Assembly (NCBI RefSeq): GCF_020510445.1
Contig: NZ_JAHBAG010000001.1
Coordinates: forward strand, 1,898,501-1,962,500
From: Hydrogenophaga taeniospiralis
GTDB taxonomy: Bacteria > Pseudomonadota > Gammaproteobacteria > Burkholderiales > Burkholderiaceae_C
Reading direction: 5' to 3'
DNA length: 64,000 bases
Shown: piece after piece, positions 60,220 to 64,000 of the stretch
Position numbering within the stretch: position 1 is the stretch's first letter
Layout of the letters: each line of letters starts with the position of its first letter
The notes under the pieces: model-generated
What the model was told of the DNA's origin: nothing
The model's database searches: none
The model's input: the letters and a program-made list of their open reading frames with translations, nothing else
Program-made: the position numbers and the translations under genes

Positions 60220-61071
60220 ATGTGGATCGACACACACTGCCATCTTGACGCCCCTTCGCTCGGCGACACCCCAGCCCTCGTGCAGGCCATGCGCGAGCGC
60301 GCCGCCCGGCTGGGCGTGCGGTGCTGCGTGATTCCGGCGGTGGAGCGGTCCAACTTCGACACCGTGCGCGAGCTGGCCCACCGGCTGGGCGACGCCTACG
60401 CGCTGGGCATCCACCCGCTGTACGTGCCGCAGGCGCGCGACGACGACCTGCAGGTGCTCGACGCCCTGCTGGCGCAGCACCGAGACGACCCGCGCCTGGT
60501 GGCCGTGGGCGAGATCGGGCTGGACTTTTTCGTGCCCGCGCTGTGCGAGCCGGCCATGCGCGAGCGTCAGCAGGGCTTCTACCGTGCGCAGCTTCAGTTG
60601 GCCCGCAAACACCGTCTGCCCGTGATCCTGCACGTGCGCCGCAGTGCAGACGCCCTGCTCAAACAGCTGCGCGAGTTGCCCACCGGTGGCGGCATCGCGC
60701 ACGCCTTCAACGGCAGCGCCCAGCAGGCGCAGGCCTTCATCGAGCTGGGTTTCAAGCTCGGCTTCGGGGGCGCGCTGACCTTCGAGCCGGCCCAGCGCCT
60801 GCGCCGGCTCGCGGCCGAGCTGCCGCTGGAGGCCCTGGTGCTGGAGACCGACGCGCCCGACATCCCGCCGCAGTGGCTGTACGCCACCGCCGCCGAGCGC
60901 GCCGCCGGCCGGGCGCAAGGCGTGAACACGCCCGCCGAGCTGCCGCGCATCGCCGCCGAGCTGGCGCGGCTGCGTGGCATGCCGCTGGATGCGCTGGCCC
61001 GGGCGAGCACGGCCAATGCCCTGGCCGCGCTGCCCCGGCTCGCGGGCCTGCGCAGTGGAGCCGCCGCGTGA
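60220..61071 (+). CDS. TatD-family metal-dependent hydrolase
   Basis: A 283-residue TIM-barrel nuclease of the TatD/YjjV family. MWIDTHCHLD gives the first metal pair (His6, His8), then AVGEIGLDFF (Glu), ILHVRRSADALLKQL, GIAHAFNGSAQQAQ (His) and VLETDAPDIPPQW (Asp). It probably degrades DNA or RNA ends in repair or apoptosis-like DNA turnover. ATG 60220. Its TGA overlaps the GTG start of the next gene, so the two are coupled. Confidence 0.92.
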   Translation: MWIDTHCHLDAPSLGDTPALVQAMRERAARLGVRCCVIPAVERSNFDTVRELAHRLGDAYALGIHPLYVPQARDDDLQVLDALLAQHRDDPRLVAVGEIGLDFFVPALCEPAMRERQQGFYRAQLQLARKHRLPVILHVRRSADALLKQLRELPTGGGIAHAFNGSAQQAQAFIELGFKLGFGGALTFEPAQRLRRLAAELPLEALVLETDAPDIPPQWLYATAAERAAGRAQGVNTPAELPRIAAELARLRGMPLDALARASTANALAALPRLAGLRSGAAA

Positions 61072-61565
61072 GCCGTCTGCTGGGGCTGGCGCCGGTGCTG
61101 GATGAGAACACCCGGCTGCTGGTGCTGGGCAGTTTTCCGGGCGTGGCCTCGCTGCGCGCGCAGCAGTACTACGGGCACCCGCAAAACCACTTCTGGAAGA
61201 TCCTGGGCGCCCTGTGGCAGCAGCCGCTGACCGAGATGCCCTACCCGGAACGCGTGGCCGCGCTGCGCGCGCATGGCCTGGGCCTGTGGGACGTGTACCA
61301 GGCCTGCGAGCGCGAGGGCAGTCTGGACGCGGACATCCGCGCCGCCGAACTCAACGACCTGGCAAGCCTGCGCCAGCGCTGCCCCCGGCTGCTGGCCATT
61401 GCCCACAACGGCGGTGAGAGTTTCCGCCACGCGAAACACACCCAGGCGCTGGGCCTGCCGGTCTACCAGCTGCCCTCGACCAGCCCGGCCAACGCCAGCT
61501 GGAGCTTCGAGCGCAAGCGCGCGGCCTGGGCCGAGGTGCTGCGCCGCCACGGCCTGGCGCCCTGA
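61068..61565 (+). CDS. DNA-deoxyinosine (hypoxanthine/uracil) glycosylase, UDG family 6
   Basis: A 165-residue member of the uracil-DNA-glycosylase superfamily. The motif-1 region LGSFPGVASLRAQQYYGHPQNHFWKIL is characteristic of the hypoxanthine-DNA glycosylases (family 6), in which Asn of HPQN is catalytic. The C-terminal LPSTSPANASWSFERKRAAW is motif 2. It would remove deaminated bases such as hypoxanthine. The start is GTG 61068, inside the TatD stop codon, so an ATG-only search misses it. Confidence 0.88.
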   Translation: MSRLLGLAPVLDENTRLLVLGSFPGVASLRAQQYYGHPQNHFWKILGALWQQPLTEMPYPERVAALRAHGLGLWDVYQACEREGSLDADIRAAELNDLASLRQRCPRLLAIAHNGGESFRHAKHTQALGLPVYQLPSTSPANASWSFERKRAAWAEVLRRHGLAP

Positions 61566-61780
61566 ACACCGCCTTGGCGCTGCCGCGGTCGGGCGCCCCG
61601 AAGTGGATACATTCCGTACATATTTGCTGCTCATAATGAGCTTTCCGGACCGATTCCAGACCCCCCCATGCCAGTCTCCCGAGAACCCCGCCTTTCCTGT
61701 CTTTCCTCAGCCCGAGCCGACCTGGCCGGCTACCCGCCCGCGTTGGCAACGCCGTTCGCCGTGCGCACGGGAGCCTCCGC

Positions 61781-62563
61781 ATGAGGGCCGGCGCCAACGC
61801 CACCGCCCGCCGCCGCACCGGCCCCCAGACCTTACCCGAGGTCACGCTGTCGGAAGACGGCGAGGTGCGCTTCCTGCACCTGGGCACGGAGTGGATCCAG
61901 GGTTCCATGATCATCGACGCGCCGTTCGACATCGAGCTTGATTACGTCCAGCGCATGATGGCCTGGCTGCTCTTCGTGGAGCCCGACACCGTGAGCAAGC
62001 GCCGCGCCCTGCAGCTCGGTCTGGGCTCGGCCGCGCTCACCAAGTTCCATTTCAAGGCGCTGCGCATGGACACCACCGCCATCGAGATCAACCCCCAAGT
62101 GCTCGCCGCCTGCCGGGGCTGGTTCAAGCTGCCGGCCGACGGGCCGCGCCTGCGCGTGGTGCTGGCCGATGCGGGGCAGGAAATCCGAAACCCCGCTTAC
62201 ACCGGCGCCATCGACGCGCTGCAGGTCGATCTGTACGACCACGAGGCCGCGGCCCCGGTGCTCGACAGCCCCGACTTCTACGCCGACTGCCACTCGGTGC
62301 TGACCGACGAGGGCGTGATGACGGTCAACCTGTTTGGCCGCGACGCCAGCTACGAGCGCTCGCTGCAGAGCATCAGCGCCGCGTTTGGCGCGGACGCGGT
62401 CTGGGCCTTCAAACCCACGCGTGAGGGCAACACCATCGTGCTGGCGCAGCGCACGGCGGACCGGCCCACGCGCATGCAGCTGCTGGCGCGCGCGGAAGAG
62501 ATCCAGTCGCGCTGGGGGCTGCCCGCCGTGAAGTGGTTGCGCATTTTCAAACCGGTCGCCTGA
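61781..62563 (+). CDS. Spermidine-synthase-like methyltransferase-fold protein
   Basis: A 260-residue protein with a polyamine-synthase (PABS) Rossmann fold: RALQLGLGSAALTKFHFKAL (SAM/dcSAM loop), TTAIEINPQVLAACRGWF, ALQVDLYDHEAAAPVLDSPDFYADCHSVLTDEGVMTVNLFGR. It is shorter at the N-terminus than SpeE, and no speD is near, so true aminopropyltransfer is uncertain. The 215-base spacer before it shows no gene. It ends 12 bases before gspE. Confidence 0.8.
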   Translation: MRAGANATARRRTGPQTLPEVTLSEDGEVRFLHLGTEWIQGSMIIDAPFDIELDYVQRMMAWLLFVEPDTVSKRRALQLGLGSAALTKFHFKALRMDTTAIEINPQVLAACRGWFKLPADGPRLRVVLADAGQEIRNPAYTGAIDALQVDLYDHEAAAPVLDSPDFYADCHSVLTDEGVMTVNLFGRDASYERSLQSISAAFGADAVWAFKPTREGNTIVLAQRTADRPTRMQLLARAEEIQSRWGLPAVKWLRIFKPVA

Positions 62564-62575
62564 CCCGAACTCCGC

Positions 62576-64000
62576 ATGAAAACCTCCGCCAGAACCCCGC
62601 TTCCCACGTCCCCGCAGGCCACCCCGGAGGCCCCGCTCGACTGGCGCCTGCTGGTGGGCTGGCTGCGCGATGACGGTGTCATCTCCGCCGACGAGGCCGC
62701 GCGCACCGTGGCGCGTTGCGCCTCGGCCCACAGCGCGCAGCACCCGCTGCAGCGCCTGGCGGTGGTGGGCATGGCGCGCCAGTCCGACGGCCATGTGCTG
62801 GACGTGGAGCTGCTGACCCAGTGGCTGGCCACGCGCAGCGGACTGAGCTATTTCCGCATCGACCCGCTGAAGGTGGACGTGGGCAAGGTGGCCGACGTGA
62901 TGAGCGCGGCCTACGCCGAGCGCCACAAGGTGTTGCCGGTGCAGGTGGGGCTGGCCGAGGTGGTGGTGGCCACGGCCGAGCCCTTCATCCGCGACTGGGT
63001 GACCGAGGTGGAGCGCCAGACGCGCAAGAGCGTGCGCCTGGTGCTGGCCAGCCCGCTGGACATCGCGCGCTACACCGCCGAATTCTTCGCACTGGCCAAG
63101 TCGGTGCGGGCGGCCAACAAGCTGGGCGGCCAGGCCGGCTTTGGCAGCTTTGAACAGCTGGTGGAACTGGGCAAGGCCAACAAGCAGCTCGATGCCAACG
63201 ACCAGCACGTGGTGCAGGTGGTGGACTGGCTCTGGCAGTACGCGTTTGACCAGCGCGCCAGCGACATCCACCTGGAGCCGCGGCGCGAGCAGGGCGTGAT
63301 CCGTTTCCGCATCGATGGCGTGCTGCACCCGGTCTACCAGATGCCCATGGGCGTGATGAACGCCATGACCGCGCGCATCAAGCTGCTCGGGCGCATGGAT
63401 GTGGTGGAAAAGCGCCGCCCGCAGGACGGCCGCATCAAGACCGTGCGCCCCGGTGTGGGCGCGGTGCGGGGCGACGAGGTGGAAATGCGTTTGTCCACCT
63501 TGCCCACCGCGTTCGGTGAAAAAATGGTGATGCGCATCTTCGACCCCGAGGCCACGGTGAAAGACCTGAGCGCGCTGGGCTTCGCCGCGCACGACGCGCA
63601 GCGCTGGGAAACGCTCACGCACCGGCCGCACGGCATCATCCTCGTGACCGGTCCCACCGGCTCGGGCAAGACCACCACGCTCTACGCCACGCTCAAGCGC
63701 CTGGCGACCGAAGAGGTCAACGTGAGCACGGTGGAGGACCCGATCGAAATGATCGAACCCGCCTTCAACCAGGTCCAGGTGCAACCCCATCTGGACCTGG
63801 ACTTCGCCCAGGGCCTGCGCGCCCTCATGCGGCAGGACCCGGACATCATCATGGTGGGCGAGGTGCGCGACCTGCCCACGGCCGAGATGGCGGTGCAGGC
63901 CGCGCTCACCGGCCACCTGGTGTTCACCACGCTGCACACCAACGACGCGCCCTCGGCCATCATGCGGCTGATGGAACTGGGCATCCCGCCCTACCTGATC
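62576..64000 (+). CDS. gspE: GspE/PilB-type secretion ATPase (5' part, runs off the window)
   Basis: 475 codons are visible and open to the window end. GspE/PulE ATPase: N1 domain (MshEN-like, about 30-165), then QRASDIHLEPRREQGVIRFRIDGVLH, RRPQDGRI, Walker A GPTGSGKTT (359-367), the Asp box STVEDPIEMIEP, Walker B DPDIIMVGEVRD and the His box GHLVFTTLHTNDAPSA. It powers a type II secretion system or type IV pilus assembly; the long N-terminal domain and the absence of pil genes favour type II secretion. ATG 62576 follows the spermidine-synthase-like gene closely. Confidence 0.93.
   Translation, partial: MKTSARTPLPTSPQATPEAPLDWRLLVGWLRDDGVISADEAARTVARCASAHSAQHPLQRLAVVGMARQSDGHVLDVELLTQWLATRSGLSYFRIDPLKVDVGKVADVMSAAYAERHKVLPVQVGLAEVVVATAEPFIRDWVTEVERQTRKSVRLVLASPLDIARYTAEFFALAKSVRAANKLGGQAGFGSFEQLVELGKANKQLDANDQHVVQVVDWLWQYAFDQRASDIHLEPRREQGVIRFRIDGVLHPVYQMPMGVMNAMTARIKLLGRMDVVEKRRPQDGRIKTVRPGVGAVRGDEVEMRLSTLPTAFGEKMVMRIFDPEATVKDLSALGFAAHDAQRWETLTHRPHGIILVTGPTGSGKTTTLYATLKRLATEEVNVSTVEDPIEMIEPAFNQVQVQPHLDLDFAQGLRALMRQDPDIIMVGEVRDLPTAEMAVQAALTGHLVFTTLHTNDAPSAIMRLMELGIPPYLI

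Overview
This is a 64 kb stretch of a high-GC (roughly 65-70%) chromosome of a Burkholderiales bacterium, most likely Comamonadaceae (Hydrogenophaga/Acidovorax-like). This placement is inferred from gene content, gene order and the GC-rich intergenic palindromes; I could not test it. I saw no rRNA or tRNA genes, no CRISPR array, no transposase gene and no replication origin. Coding density is about 90%, with short operons on both strands.

Layout. 0-9.7 kb: queF, an acetylpolyamine-amidohydrolase-type deacetylase, an orphan TctC/Bug solute-binding protein, a methyltransferase, PPi-dependent phosphofructokinase, an FMN riboswitch with lumazine synthase, a DUF1161 protein, a crotonase, dinB and a SIMPL protein. 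9.8-13.4 kb: an FMN-dependent 2-hydroxyacid oxidase with a RskA-like protein and a DUF3079 protein, then a secreted protein of unknown function. 13.4-23.9 kb: reductive pyrimidine catabolism (LysR regulator, beta-alanine:pyruvate transaminase, RutR-like TetR regulator with paired operators, preT, preA, NCS1 permease, dihydropyrimidinase, ureidopropionase-type amidase). Uracil is imported, reduced, ring-opened and decarbamoylated, and the beta-alanine is transaminated. 23.9-26.2 kb: two tandem PixA/AidA-family inclusion-body genes, separated by a strong terminator, with a wHTH/TolB-like regulator. 26.4-32.4 kb: a kinase-like/ATPase fusion, an ArsR-SRPBCC-GFA operon with overlapping start/stop codons, an orphan pilin, a conserved unknown and a VWA lipoprotein.

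32.5-37.9 kb is an accessory island: a NADAR glycosidase, a GNAT-tyrosine phosphatase fusion, two small membrane proteins, an AT-rich 611-residue protein with a C-terminal HEPN-type RNase motif, and a GNAT. A short motif recurs at the gene junctions. 37.9-42.4 kb: a TPP enzyme and a flavoprotein divergent from an AraC regulator. 42.4-44.5 kb: the rtcB2-prfH ribosome-repair/rescue pair, preceded by a promoter, a 19-codon ORF and a terminator that together look like an attenuator. 44.6-50.9 kb: an MFS exporter, a GFA protein, a sigma54/NtrC-type amt gene, DUF2867, bacteriohemerythrin, DUF805 and HDOD proteins. 51-54.5 kb: argH followed by a LytS/AlgZ-AlgR-type two-component pair. 54.6-64 kb: an interleaved inverted-repeat element, recJ, a conserved unknown, lolC/lolD, a META lipoprotein, a TatD nuclease, a deoxyinosine glycosylase, a spermidine-synthase-like protein and the 5' part of gspE.

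The strongest leads for something new are the possible translation-sensing attenuator upstream of rtcB2-prfH, the orphan HEPN-type protein in its low-GC island, and the tandem PixA genes split by a terminator. Repeat sequence translated inside lolD is a further unusual feature.
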